A stretch of 64,000 bases of DNA, from positions 310,001 to 374,000 of the forward strand of contig ML133369.1 of the NCBI GenBank assembly GCA_003864495.1, read 5' to 3'. Positions 12,301 through 25,100 of this stretch are shown here, one piece after another. This DNA is from Nemopilema nomurai. Its lineage: Eukaryota > Cnidaria > Scyphozoa > Rhizostomeae > Rhizostomatidae. Every line of letters begins with the position of its first letter. Position 1 is the first letter of the stretch. A program made the translations under genes and the position numbers. The notes beneath the pieces were generated by a model, which saw only the letters and a list, made by a program, of their open reading frames with translations, had not been told where the DNA came from and searched no databases.

Positions 12301-15300
12301 GAGCCGTACATGTGATACCAAAATGTGAGGCAAGCTGGCCCGTTACTGCTCGGAATAGTTCGTATGAGACGGGCAACTTCACCAGGTCGTTGCGGAGATG
12401 ATGTCTCGATGTACAAGTATTTTCCTTCAGCATAGAGAAAATGATCGTCATTAAACTTCCTTTACAAAGAAGTACATAAACGATTGCCTCTTAGGCAAGT
12501 GCCATGTTTGTTGCCTCCATTTCAAGCGTAGTGAACACAATGACTGTGTCAATGTAGAGACACCGTATTGGAGATTGAACAAGACATAATAAAGAAAGCA
12601 CCGTACTAGTGCCAGCATGACGTTTACCTGTTTTTGTCGGGGACAAGTCACTGAACCTTAATGTTGAGGTAACTCTTGAGATACATTAACGAGTGCTTAA
12701 TCGATAAAGAGAATAGGAAATTGCAGTTTTACCGTTGGTGTTGCCAGTGTGATCTTGTGTTGGTCCAGTTGAGGTGCTTGCTGTAGAGCCACTGTGAATT
12801 GTCCAATCGAAATCATCTCCTGTTGCTGTATTGCTCCATCCGCATAAACCAGTTTGAAAGGTACAGCCACCTTTGGAGCAAATGATTATAACATGAAATT
12901 TTGGTGTGTGTGGTACTTTGTTTGTTGTTTGAAGTTTTGGACTCGCAAGGTTTGCAGTGAAGTAATTGTTTCGTTCTTAATGAATAGAAAATGCGATCCA
13001 ATTGTAGTAGAATGAAAAACTGGCTGGCACGTGAATCGAGCTACCACGCTGCCAAATCTAAGAACAGGATGAAAGAGAGAAAGGAAATCTATCTCAAGGT
13101 ATCACCTGGCAATGTGGTAACGGATGGCGTTGTGCTCACGGCTACAGTTGACTTGGTGGTAGATGGAGGAGAAGCTGTTGTCGAAGAGACTGCTTTAGTT
13201 GTTGTTGGCACTGCCGGTGTGCTGGTGGTATTTATAGTTGGAGCAGCATTGGATGGCACGGTAGCGCAGTATTTTTGTTTGATTTCAAAGTCGTCTATTG
13301 CTATATCTCCAGTGTAAGAGGTTCCAGTGACGCCTTCGATGGTTATCTGCGACAAAATGTTATATCGTCTAGATTATGTCGAATGACTTCGTTGCTACTA
13401 CGAAGCTAATTGAAACTTGTGATAGGAAAAATAGGAAGCGCATTTTTATCTACATCGCAGTTTGAATCAGTTCTTGGCTATTTTGTTAGTGGATTATAGA
13501 AAAGAAGGCCTTCCTTACCTATGATTCGTCACCTACTACTTACAGCTGAACTAATAATTATTTTGATGTGAAATTGTTGACAAACGCCGCTAGAAATTGT
13601 GTGTAATGAACAGAAGCATTGCTACGTACAGTGATGTTTCCAATGATGTGTCCGAGATTGACAGCAGCCTTGTGCCATCGGTTTCCTTGGTCACCAGTCA
13701 AGCGCCATCGTAGTTGCATGGCGTTGCCAATGCTGCTGCCTTGTGTTGCTGTTTGCGCGTACACGTTGAGTCTTTCTATGCTGGAGCCGTACATGTGATA
13801 CCAAAATGTGAGGCAAGCTGGCCCGTTACTGCTCGGAATAGTTCGTATGAGACGGGCAACTTCACCAGGTCGTTGCGGAGATGATGTCTCGATGTACAAG
13901 TATTTTCCTTCAGCATAGAGAAAATGATCGTCATTAAACTTCCTTTACAAAGAAGTACATAAACGATTGCCTCTTAGGCAAGTGCCATGTTTGTTGCCTC
14001 CATTTCAAGCGTAGTGAAAACAATGACTGTGTCAAGTTAGAGACACCGTATTGGAGATTGAACAAGACATAATAAAGAAAGCACCGTACTAGTGCCAGCA
14101 TGACGTTTACCTGTTTTTGTCGGGGACAAGTCACTGAACCTTAATGTTGAGGTAACTCTTGAGATACATTAACGAGTGCTTAATCGATAAAGAGAATAGG
14201 AAATTGCAGTTTTACCGTTGGTGTTGCCAGTGCGATCTTGTGTTGGTCCAGTTGAGGTGCTTGCTGTAGAGCCACTGTGAATTGTCCAATCGAAATCATC
14301 TCCTGTTGCTGTATTGCTCCATCCGCATAAACCAGTTTGAAAGGTACAGCCACCTTTGGAGCAAATGATTATAACATGAAATTTTGGTGTGTGTGGTACT
14401 TTGTTTGTTGTTTGAAGTTTTGGACTCGCAAGGTTTGCAGTGAAGTAATTGTTTCGTTCTTAATGAATAGAAAATGCGATTCCAATTGTAATAAATGAAA
14501 AACTGGCTGGCACGTGAATCGAGCTACCACGCTGCCAAATCTAAGAACATGATGAAAGAGAGAAAGGAAATCTATCTCAAGGTATCACCTGGCAATGTGG
14601 TAACGGATGGCGTTGTGCTCACGGCTACAGTTGACTTGGTGGTAGATGGAGGAGAAGCTGTTGTCGAAGAGACTGCTTTAGTTGTTGTTGGCACTGCCGG
14701 TGTGCTGGTGGTATTTATAGTTGGAGCAGCATTGGATGGCACGGTAGCGCAGTATTTTTGTGTGATTTCAAAGTCGTCTATTGCTATATCTCCAGTGTAA
14801 GAGGTTCCAGTGACGCCTTCGATAGTTATCTGCGACAAAATGTCATATCGTCTAGATTATGTCGAATGACTTCGTTGCTAATACGAAGCTAATTGAAACT
14901 TGTGATAGGAAAAATAGGAAGCGCATTTTTATCTACATCGCAGTTTGAATCAGTTCTTGGCTATTTTGTTAGTGGACTATAGAAAAGAAGGCCTTCCTTA
15001 CCTATGATTCGTCACCTACTACTTACAGCTGAACTAATAATTATTTTGATGTGAAATTGTTGACAAAAGCCGCTAAAATCTGTGTGTAATGAACAGAAGC
15101 ATTGCTACGTACAGTGATGTTTCCAATGATGTGTCCGAGATTGACAGCAGCCTTGTGCCATCGGTTTCCTTGGTCACCAGTCAAGCGCCATCGTAGTTGC
15201 ATGGCGTTGCCAATGCTGCTGCCTTGTGTTGCTGTTTGCGCGTACACGTTGAGTCTTTCTATGCTGGAGCCGTACATGTGATACCAAAATGTGAGGCAAG

Positions 15301-17291
15301 CTGGCCCGTTACTGCTCGGAATAGTTCGTATGAGACGGGCAACTTCACCAGGTCGTCGCGGAGATGATGTCTCGATGTACAAGTATTTTCCTTCAGCATA
15401 GAGAAAATGATCGTCAATAAACTTCCTTTACAGAGAAGTACATGAACGATGCCTCTTAGGCAAGTGCCATGTTTGTTGGCCTCCATTTCAAGCGTAGTGA
15501 ACACAATGACTGTGTCAATGTAGAGACACCGTATTGGAGATTGAACAAGACATAATAAAGAAAGCGCCGTACTAGTGCCAGCATGACGTTTACCTGTTTT
15601 TGTCGGGGACAAGTCACTGAACCTTAATGTTGAGGTAACTCTTGAGATACATTAACGAGTGCTTAATCGATAAAGAGAATAGGAAATTGCAGTTTTACCG
15701 TTGGTGTTGCCAGTGCGATCTTGTGTTGGTCCAGTTGAGGTGCTTGCTGTAGAGCCACTGTGAATTGTCCAATCGAAATCATCTCCTGTTGCTGTATTGC
15801 TCCATCCGCATAAACCAGATTGAAAGGTACAGCCACCTTTGGAGCAAATGATTATAACATGAAATTTTGGTGTGTGTGGTACTTTGTTTGTTGTTTGAAG
15901 TTTTGGACTCGCAAGGTTTGCAGTGAAGTAATTGTTTCGTTCTTAATGAATAGAAAATGCGATTCCAATTGTAATAAAATGAAAAACTGGCTGGCACGTG
16001 AATCGAGCTACCACGCTGCCAAATCTAAAACAGGATGAAAGAGAGAAAGGAAATCTATCTCAAGGTATCACCTGGCAATGTGGTAACGGATGGCGTTGTG
16101 CTCACTGCTACAGTTGACTTGGTGGTAGATGGAGGAGAAGCTGTTGTCGAAGAGACTGCTTTAGTTGTTGTTGGCACTGCCGGTGTGCTGGTGGTATTTA
16201 TAGTTGGAGCAGCATTGGATGGCACGGTAGCGCAGTATTTTTGTGTGATTTCAAAGTCGTCTATTGCTATATCTCCAGTGTAAGAGGTTCCAGTGACGCC
16301 TTCGATGGTTATCTGCGACAAAATGTTATATCGTCTAGATTATGTCGAATGACTTCGTTGCTACTACGAAGCTAATTGAAACTTGTGATAGGAAAAATAG
16401 GAAGCGCATTTTTATCTACATCGCAGTTTGAGTCAGTTCTTGGCTATTTTGTTAGTGGACTATAGAAAAAAGGCCTTCCTTACCTATGATTCGTCACCTA
16501 CTACTTACAGCTGAACTAATAATTATTTTGATGTGAAATTGTTGACAAAAGCCGCTAGAAATTGTGTGTAATGAACAGAAGCATTGCTACGTACAGTGAT
16601 GTTTCCAATGATGTGTCCGAGATTGACAGCAGCCTTGTGCCATCGGTTTCCTTGGTCACCAGTCAAGCGCCATCGTAGTTGCATGGCGTTGCCAATGCTG
16701 CTGCCTTGTGTTGCTGTTTGCGCGTACACGTTGAGTCTTTCTATGCTGGAGCCGTACATGTGATACCAAAATGTGAGGCAAGCTGGCCCGTTACTGCTCG
16801 GAATAGTTCGTATGAGACGGGCAACTTCACCAGGTCGTCGCGGAGATGATGTCTCGATGTACAAGTATTTTCCTTCAGCATAGAGAAAATGATCGTCATT
16901 AAACTTCCTTTACAGAAAAGTACATGAACGATTGCCTCCATTTCAAGCGTAGTGAACACAATGGCTGTGTCAATGTAGAGACACCGTATTGGAGATTGAA
17001 CAAGACATAATAAAGAAAGCACCGTACTAGTGCCAGCATGACGTTTACCTGTTTTTGTCGGGGACAAGTCACTGAACCTTAATGTTGAGGTAACTCTTGA
17101 GATACATTAACGAGTGCTTAATCGATAAAGAGAATAGGAAATTGCAGTTTTACCGTTGGTGTTGCCAGTGTGATCTTGTGTTGGTCCAGTTGAGGTGCTT
17201 GCTGTAGAGCCACTGTGAATTGTCCAATCGAAATCATCTCCTGTTGCTGTATTGCTCCATCCGCATAAACCAGTTTGAAAGGTACAGCCAC
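9317..17291 (-). CDS. Four-MAM-domain type I membrane protein with mucin-like linkers (5' end missing)
   Basis: Transcribed right to left. Each MAM module is three exons. Unit 1: 17154-17291, 16595-16872, 16072-16312. Unit 2: 15699-15836, 15113-15390, 14589-14829. Unit 3: 14216-14353, 13630-13907, 13106-13346. Unit 4: 12733-12870, 12147-12424, 11623-11863. Then 11265-11347, 10552-10792, the membrane exon 10138-10230 and the tail exon 9317-9456. All junctions keep phase and give about 1061 residues to a TAG. MAM hallmarks are CTFQTGLCGW, DDFDWTIHSG, CLTFWYHMYG and GDIAIDDFEI. Each domain is followed by a Thr/Ser/Pro linker of about 55 residues, probably O-glycosylated. The membrane exon encodes GGFIVLVLIVVAVLFFLKR. 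The tail of about 46 residues ends in SSSEV. MAM domains are extracellular adhesion or oligomerisation modules. The signal peptide and any more N-terminal domains were not found. Similar to MAM-containing receptors generally; no orthologue is claimed. Confidence 0.85.
9831..10120. mobile_element. MITE-like dispersed repeat, copy 1 (in the intron after the membrane exon)
   Basis: The ends form an imperfect inverted repeat: GTTGGGGAGACGAG on the left, and GTTGGAGAGACGAG when the right end is reverse-complemented. The body (AACCAATAAGCNACGAGGA, GCCTGTCAGCCGT and CGGACTTACCCTAACTCGTC segments) recurs at 19684-19939. No coding capacity was seen. The element ends about 18 bp inside the intron from the splice donor of the membrane exon at 10138. 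The target duplication is unclear. Confidence 0.7.
10688..10699 (-). other. Furin-type dibasic site (RKKR) in the juxtamembrane exon of the MAM protein
   Basis: The exon 10552-10792 encodes HKRRKKRQSKT, which contains RKKR followed by Gln, a match to the R-x-K/R-R proprotein convertase consensus. It lies on the extracellular side, roughly 45 residues before the membrane segment, and Cys residues follow it. Cleavage is inferred from the motif only. Confidence 0.5.
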
Positions 17292-17296
17292 CTTTT
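11623..17296 (-). repeat. Tandem 1483-bp MAM exon-module duplications (four copies)
   Basis: The linker exons begin at 16312, 14829, 13346 and 11863, exactly 1483 bp apart, and exons plus introns are nearly identical between copies. The intron separating modules is repeated at 12871-13105, 14354-14588 and 15837-16071. The first module loses similarity just upstream of its first exon, at about 17296, and has a short deletion near 16920 that shortens its first intron by about 28 bp. Each module is 138 + 278 + 241 = 657 coding bases, exactly 219 codons, and starts and ends in the same phase, so copies can be added or lost without breaking the frame. Confidence 0.95.
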
Positions 17297-20200
17297 AAAA
17301 AAATTATTTTTATTGTAGGGTGTTTGTTAAGTTTTGATCCACTTTCCTTCCTTATTTTATGTTGCTAAAATCCATGAATCCACTATTTGTTTAATTAACC
17401 TTGTTTGGCTCGAGTTTTTTCATGAGAGCGAGTATTTTCTTAGCGAATGCATTTATTATATAATTAGACCAGATTGTGTCAATTCTCTTATTGTTGATTT
17501 TCTTGGAAGGAAATTGTCAGTTTCATGTTGCTGTGATAGATTTAGCCATTTTTTTGTTACCGAGTTGTTTAAAATGATGGGTCAGATAACTTTGCTAAGA
17601 CATTTCATAAGCAGGGTCGAGAAAAAGTTTTAACCTTTTTCCAGCTGCAATTCTTGCAATTGGAACCTTCCTCATATTCTTTTTAAAACAAATGTTTTTT
17701 TAATTGGCTTCCATTGTCTGTATAAAAATTACTAATGGGCCTTTATTGAATATAGCATCAACAGTCAAATCCTTCCTCCAGCTCTCAATCGTGGATCCGT
17801 CAATTTTTCTTGACTCTGATCAAAAGATATTAAACCATGCAGTCATATCTTCGAGATAAAGTATCATTATTCTAAATATTTTTGATACACTAATAGCATC
17901 TGTTGCGTAAAGTGCTATGTAATCTATTAGAAGTACTAGATCAATCTTACGCCCTGATTTTGTCTTTTCGTGTTACACGAAATCCACTTTGAGTCTTTTG
18001 CCGGGTTTTTTTTTGACGTTTGCGTTGAAACAAAAATGGTTTAATGTCATGGTTTTGCTTCCTCGCGCTATTTGAATTCCTTTTTCTTTCGCATCTTTTT
18101 AACGAGGTTTAGATACTTTTAGCTATTGAAATTCTATCACTTTCGTGTTGAATTTTTTGCGATAAAGATAGAAGCTCTTCCTCGCAGCTTTGCTTTGACC
18201 ATTTATCAACCTCGCAGCTTTTTGTCAACTTCCTTCACATCCAAAACCCAAATGCCTTCTGTGCCTACTTTCCTTTGATCCAGTCTAGGACGCATTGCGT
18301 CCAAATCCACATCCGAATCCTCGCTTATTCTAGTTATCTGCCTAATTTGCTTTTGGGGTAGGTAAAGGGACAACTCTATTCTAACAGCAGGGGTAAAGCC
18401 CGCGCACCGGGGTTTTGGGGGATAGTCCTAACTAAAAACATGCTGCCATGAAATGGAACTGGCGTTGCATATTCCTTGCGAAAATTGACAGTAAAGTCTC
18501 CTTGAAGATGGAAAAAGCATTGACCTTCTTGGCTTAGATCGCAGCTTCTTTTAAGGTTGTTTAGTAACCTCGCAACTGTTTGTATTTGGTGAGCTTTGTT
18601 AAAATGACAATACAATCATCAGAAGAGAATAAATATTGTAAACTTGAAAGCAAGCACAGTGAAAGATCCGACCTCCATTCAAGACCTTAAATTATATTTG
18701 TGTTTGTTAGTTGTAAATCTAAGATGTTTATTAATACGCTTGAGCGGAATTTGTAATACCACACTTCACACTTTGACTACCGACTCTATTAATATTTAAG
18801 ATATGACGCGCAAAGTTACAACAATGATTACTCTGTACTCATCATGTACTAAAGAAATAATGATAAAATTAGCTATGTTGTTGTTGTTGTTATTTTGCTA
18901 AGATCAAATAGTTTAATGCCAATACGCTTCTCAGCTACATTATCTAGTACGAGACATATAATATATTGCTTATGTATTAGAAAAATATTAATAACAATAA
19001 TGTTAATGACTATTATCAATAATCATCATCATTTTGGGTAATTAAACAGCTCAAAAGAACAAGAGTAGTCTCATAAGAATATCATGTTTAATCGAATTTT
19101 TTACCATGATGGAAACTGTATGCTTTTTGCAAAATTTCTGATTCACAAGAGGTAAAACATTGTGTGAACAATAAGGTCATACAACTGTGAGCATCTTGTG
19201 TGACGTCATAGTTATAAGACATGTCAAAAGCCTATTAAACTTATGTTTTCGCAACAAAATAGAAAATGGAGATCAAAATACATACAGTTCCAAATTTTCA
19301 GTTTAATCGGGTCTATAGCAAATGAGTAAACGAAGTTCAATTTCACAGAAATAGCCATGAGAACATGGTAAATCGAATTTGTATAGTTTCGTTGGTCTAT
19401 GATAGAGTGTAAGGTTAACTTAGTCTCGGGTGCCTATTTTCAGTATAACGCAGTGTGGAAAATGCAGAAAGGACAATGCCCCCTCTCCTCCCTAGGTCAC
19501 GCTACCACCGGCTTGTAACACCCTTCATCGTGCACTGTAATGAGAAACATAGTCTTTGACCTTCATTCGCTCAGGCTGACACGCTTTGGGATCTTTATCA
19601 GAATAATTTGCAGCTTTCAATTAATTACGCACGTAAAAGTGCCTTCCCTGACCATATATCAACCCAAGCCTAAGTCATCGGTGTTAGTTAGGTAGACGAG
19701 ATCGCGGCTCCATTGTTTAGAACAAAGCATGGATGTTTTATCCGAACCAATAAGCAACGAGGATTGGTACGCATGGGCATTAAACCTGTTAGAACAATTG
19801 ATTCAGAAGCTGGATCTTCGTTGTTCGTCTTTTCAAATTTCCCTCCTTTGCCTGTCAGCCGTTAAATGCATGCGCACCTGCTCCTTTCACGGGGGCTACC
19901 TATACTTTTCGGACTTACCCTAACTCGTCTCCCCAACAGTTGTGCAGTTTTAAACAAATAGCTGCTTCAAATCCTCGTTTAAATGGGGAGGGGGGATGCT
20001 GCTTGTTTGAAGAGCAGCGCCTTAGATGTTGGCTTCGTGCATGCACAGGCAGGCTTCGTCACGTGCAACCTCCAGATTGCAATCATGCTGGGCTTGGCAG
20101 TAACCTCAGTCATGGACTCTTCGCTTTATTTGCAGTGGAATCACTTTGGCAATACCTCAACCATATTAACCAAACAAAGGCGAATTTCTAACCAAATCTC

Positions 20201-22123
20201 CCCTATTAGCGAATTCCGTACAAGAAACAAAGCTAATCCCGACCACCCTCTCCATATTTATCCCCTGCTTTCAAATTTGTCTTCGCGGGTACCTCAATAA
20301 TGTTTGTCACTTTTATCATCTGCACCACTTTTTAGATTATTAAAATCTCTCTCTAAAGAGTGAATTTCAAAACTGATAGCATTCCACTCGGTTGACTTCA
20401 CTAATTTCTCTTTAGAAGAGACCTCGTAAAAAAAGCAGGCTTGTGCCAAAGAAAAGGCTGAAACTAGTTATATGAGAAAATACTTTAAAGCTTACCGTTC
20501 AAAGTGTTAGCTCTTGTGGAACAAAAGATGGTCGCCAGCAAAAGGCATTCTAGAACATCATGTTGAACATCTCCTCTTGAATTACCTTGAGTTGGAAAGG
20601 AAAAGACCACTCATTTTAAGTCAAGCAATTAGCAAGTTGATGAGTTACGATTTCAAGTTTTGATAAAGTTTTCGTGGGAGCCTTAACTTTGCCTCCTAAT
20701 TTAAATGCAAGCAGTTAATCCTGCATCGAAACCATTAAAAAATTCGCCAGTCCGAAGTCTTCATTTTTTTTTGGTTTTGCTGTAGGAGGCTTTTCAGGGT
20801 TTCTAATTAAGTAGTGTAACATTGAAGTTAGCTTCATATGAAAAACTGTCGATATTTTGAATATGCAGATGGACTTCGAACAGGGTTTGATCTTTATTAG
20901 TGACGCTGAATTTATACCATTATCTGGGTACCAAGAATCAGTCAATTTTGCTGCTTTAATGAATTGATCACAAAACTATCACTTGACTCGACTTCATACA
21001 CTGTAAAATCAATTTTTCACAGCTGAATGTTGTTTTACTTTGCGTTTAGGTAAAAGTTTAAAAAGCGTACCTTACTCTTTTCACAACATCGGTACTCGTG
21101 TGTCAAATCTTCTATAACATTTTATCTAAAACATCCCTGCTTTATTCCTTCAGTGGCTGAAAATGGTAATAAAGTTAGCGATATCTTGAAGTTGTGGCCT
21201 ATAATCCAGCAGTTTTTTATTCTATTGCCCCTTTGCGAGACTGATGTGTATAGATGGTGCAACTTCTGACAAGCTGAGGCATGCTCTTGTCATGTCTACT
21301 TCCCCTTGTCCTTAGCAACATACTCATACCGACGGTTTGATCGAGCCGGGGTCTTTTTGCTAGCTGAAGAGTTGAGCTGGCACATGCTCCCAAACCCACC
21401 GGCAATCATTTTTACGCTCACATAGGCCAACCATTCTAGTCCTTTCAGTTAATTGGGTTGAGGGCCACTTTGCGCACAACATTTTTTATGATTTAGCGAT
21501 GTCTTGTCGTTATTTAGGTGATTTGCGGACATAGTGTGCCAAGCCTATGTCCATCTGGATACCTCTCGTTTACCGCATCTGTATACTTCCTATTTTCCGT
21601 AGTCGAACAATCTTAGTCTTACCTAATCTGGGGTGGGGGTAGTGTGGGGTTTCGGTGGTAGGGAAGGCTGGACAGTTTGAAAGTTGTAATTTTCGAATTC
21701 TTAGTTAAACATATATCTTTGTAATGTAAGTGAAGTTAATCAATGCATTTTACAGTATTCAAAAGATATCTTGAGACTTCCCTTTTTGGTTCGAATTCTC
21801 TAATGACTTTGCGATGAAGAAAAATTCGACCGTCGTTTTGTAAGGATAAACAGTCAAATGAAAATAAAGTCAACAAGTTTTACATTTGCTTATCAGGAAT
21901 TAGTCAAGAGGATATGTACACTGTCATCTAAGAGCTCCACGAATTAATTAAAGGGGTATTTGGACTATTAGCCGGGAGGGCTAGAAAATTTTTCAAAGGT
22001 TAACAACCGGGGGCGATGTATTAGGCGAGTATGTTTCAGCCTCGTTTCACGCAAAATTCTACCTCATAGTGAGTTTCAAATTAATGGCAGAAATCGATGC
22101 TTGGTATTGATTTCTGAAAGAAA
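17297..22123. other. Intergenic region between the divergent MAM-protein and TUG genes
   Basis: The 5' end of the MAM gene (signal peptide exon, promoter) and the TUG promoter should lie here, but I could not identify them. The only repeat recognised is the MITE copy at 19684-19939. Several open frames of 60-100 codons exist on both strands with no recognisable domain and no convincing splice context. Confidence 0.5.
19684..19939. mobile_element. MITE-like dispersed repeat, copy 2
   Basis: This is a second diverged copy, in the same orientation, of the element at 9831-10120. It shares GACGAGATCGCGGC near the left end, CCGAACCAATAAGC, CATTAAACCTGTTAGAACAA, CCTGTCAGCCGT and TTCGGACTTACCCTAACTCG, and ends CGTCTCCCCAAC. 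The G-rich internal stretch of copy 1 is missing. It lies between the MAM gene and TUG. Confidence 0.7.
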
Positions 22124-25100
22124 ATGAGTGGAAATAAAACTGTTGAAGTCCTTTGCCTCAATGGTCGGAGGCAAAAGGTCAAAACATTACCCGGATCCAG
22201 CATCTTGCAGGTTATTTTTTATCATTCAGAACTGCTTTCGTGTTTGAGGCCACATTCTTTAGGTAGTTGTCGTTCATTCACGGAGAGGATAATTTGAACC
22301 CTGAACCAATTTTCAAATTATTTTACTAGTTTACGGACAGTATTTTGTGAAGGGATTTTTCCTGAGGATTTTAAGGCCACAGAATTTGTTTAGGATTTGT
22401 TGCAGCCATGAAGTGTTGATTGTAGTTAGCCAAGGTTTTTGAATCTATAAAGTTGGCAAGTATGTAATTCACCATCTTAAAGTAAGATCTGAGTGTTATA
22501 CTGCATTCATCATTGAGTGCTTGAGAACAGTTACTAATCAGTATTGTGTTTTAAGTGTAACTAAATATTTTGTTATCAAGTCATATTTAATTATCACCTT
22601 CCATTATCAATACTTTGCTGAGTCACTATTAAGTTTTCAACTAAAGTTATCACCCACTTTCTTCTAGATTTTGCAAGAAGTGTGTAGGAAACAAGGATAT
22701 AACGAAGCTGAAGTTGACTTGATGTAATTTCATTCATATGATTGCTATGCTTATTTATTAAAGTTACAAAATTTAATTACTATCAACTTAAAACCGAGGG
22801 AAGTTTTTGACATATCATTACATTTTAATCCACGAAAATAAACCAGCTTAGAAGTAAAGACCAAAATATGTCCTATGGCAGATGGGAGAATTTATGATTG
22901 TGAAATGCTTTCCAATTCGCATAAAGATACAAAAATTATGCGAATATAAACATTAAACAAAAATATAAACATGTTGAACCTTATTTCTAAATAAATTGCA
23001 ATTTTTGCAATATAAATTTGCATAAATGCAATATAAATTTATATTTTGATCATACAGATAAAAAATTTGATGAGCCAATTTTGCAATAAATTCCCTTATT
23101 ATTTTGTAAACAGGTCACTAATGTCCTACTTCTTCTTTAAACTCTCTGTCCTATTGACTTTTATATGATTTTATATAATTTAGCTACCATAGAAAAGTCT
23201 TGGATATAAGTACAACAATGAGGTATACCAATATTCCAAACAATGCCAAGTTAGAAATGGTTACAAGAAGTGCTCCACGAAAAGCAGCAAATGTCAAAGT
23301 TGCACTGCAGACTGATTTTGATGAAAGACTGCAACATGATTTTATACCCTCAATGACACTTTATGAAATCTTAGAGCATTGGGAGAAGCAATCTGAAGGG
23401 TGAGATCTTCTGAAAGGATCATTTTTGTTATTTTTTGCATTAGACCATGCTGTAAGCAGTTTTAGGGACTAAAAAGCGGGTTTAGTATTTAGGTATTTTA
23501 TTATGTCACTGAGTTCAACTCCTAATAGATCAAGTCTTATTTTGTAACAGGTCCAACAATAAACACCAGGTTGGCAAATGGACTTAATGTTTATTGCAGA
23601 CTAAAATAAATTGTTATATTGAAGCCTTCAGGGCTCATTCATCTGTCTTGACAGACAATTTTGATTTGCTAATTATTTGTGAAGCTGATAAATCCTGATG
23701 CAAAATTTTGCTTTAGAGGTTATTAAGGAACATTTGATACTTGTATGAAAACATTCAGGGGTACAAATTCAGATTATTTATTTGCCAAAATCTTTGATGC
23801 ACTAAAGTAACTGTAAAGCTCAATATTATTCATAGCCTTTTTCTATAAGAACCTTGGATTAATCAAGTATGCTATTTTCTTTCAAAAGGAAATATGAAGG
23901 GAAAATTATTTGCAAGGTTCCAGTTATTATTTACATGACACAAGAGGTAAAGGATTTTCTTCCTTTTACAAAACTTGGCATCTATTGTCAAGTTGTTTCT
24001 GATTTATTCTTATTTAAACAGCTACAGCATTTTGTTACATGCTCCCTTTTATGCATAGAATAGCTATGATACTTAACTTGAACAAGGTATCCATTTTTTG
24101 TTAGATCAGTGGAATAGACAGCCTTCAAAAAACAACACTGGAAAGCTTGGGACTGCTGGGTGGAAACATAGTACTTAGGTACCAAAGAGACTATCAATGC
24201 GATGGGGCTAAGCCAATGGGCCTAAGCCCCAAATAATTAGCACACAAGAGAGACTTTATTCCGATGTTGTCTGTATTCATTCAATAGCAAGACTAAGATC
24301 AATCAGAGACACTGCACGCAACATAACTAATTAACAAAACCCTAACACGTTACACTAATGCCGCTATCGATTGTCTCACTGATCTACCTATGTACCCACA
24401 GGATTATGCATCAAAGCTATTGCCCATCTATGGGGCTTTGGCTCAACCACAGAGCTATAACAAGAATATGGGTCTTTGGCTAAACTATTAGGCATTAACC
24501 CATCTATAGATTTACATCTCATACTATGGTCCTGGGGGGGGGATAACTAAGCATTTTAGTGAAAAATGCTTCTATCCTTGTCAAGCATTGAAGACTAATT
24601 TAATCACGCTTGATGCTTCAGACATTTGCCTTTTAGATTAGTTCATAAAGAACAAGAGGTGAATGTACCATGCATTACCAGCAAAGATTCAGCTGACATG
24701 GGCAGATCTGTGGAGCATAAGAAAGCCGAATCGTCTGTGTACATTCACGATCAAGGGCAGTCGTCCCTAGCAACTGCTGATAACAAAACGTCTTCAAAGC
24801 AAGAAGTTGAAGTATCGTCATCGCCAACGTCAGAAAACTGTGTCATAAGTTCATTGCCCACTGAAGGATCAGTAGGTAAGGAGTTTCTCTCGAACGAGGC
24901 GCCTCCCAGCCAAACAATGCACAAACTATCATTATTTAGTTGGCGGGAATTACTTTTGATGCGAATCATACAACCACCGCTCTGAGAAAGTCTCAATGCG
25001 CGTTAGTTTTGAGGGATTACTTCGTACATGCCTATGATATTGACTGAGGGCGCTGCTGGGAATAACTGCAAACTAATTTCCACATCCAAAAACCTTTTTG

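Noticed and set aside
12991..13317. Recurring + strand frames (about 100 codons) opposite the MAM linker exons
   Set aside because: They are antisense shadows of the Thr/Ser/Pro linker exons. The minus strand has matching splice sites, phases and MAM motifs.
18376..18615. Minus-strand frame upstream of the MAM gene as its 5' exon
   Set aside because: It has no signal peptide-like start and no donor leaving the single base that the first MAM exon needs.
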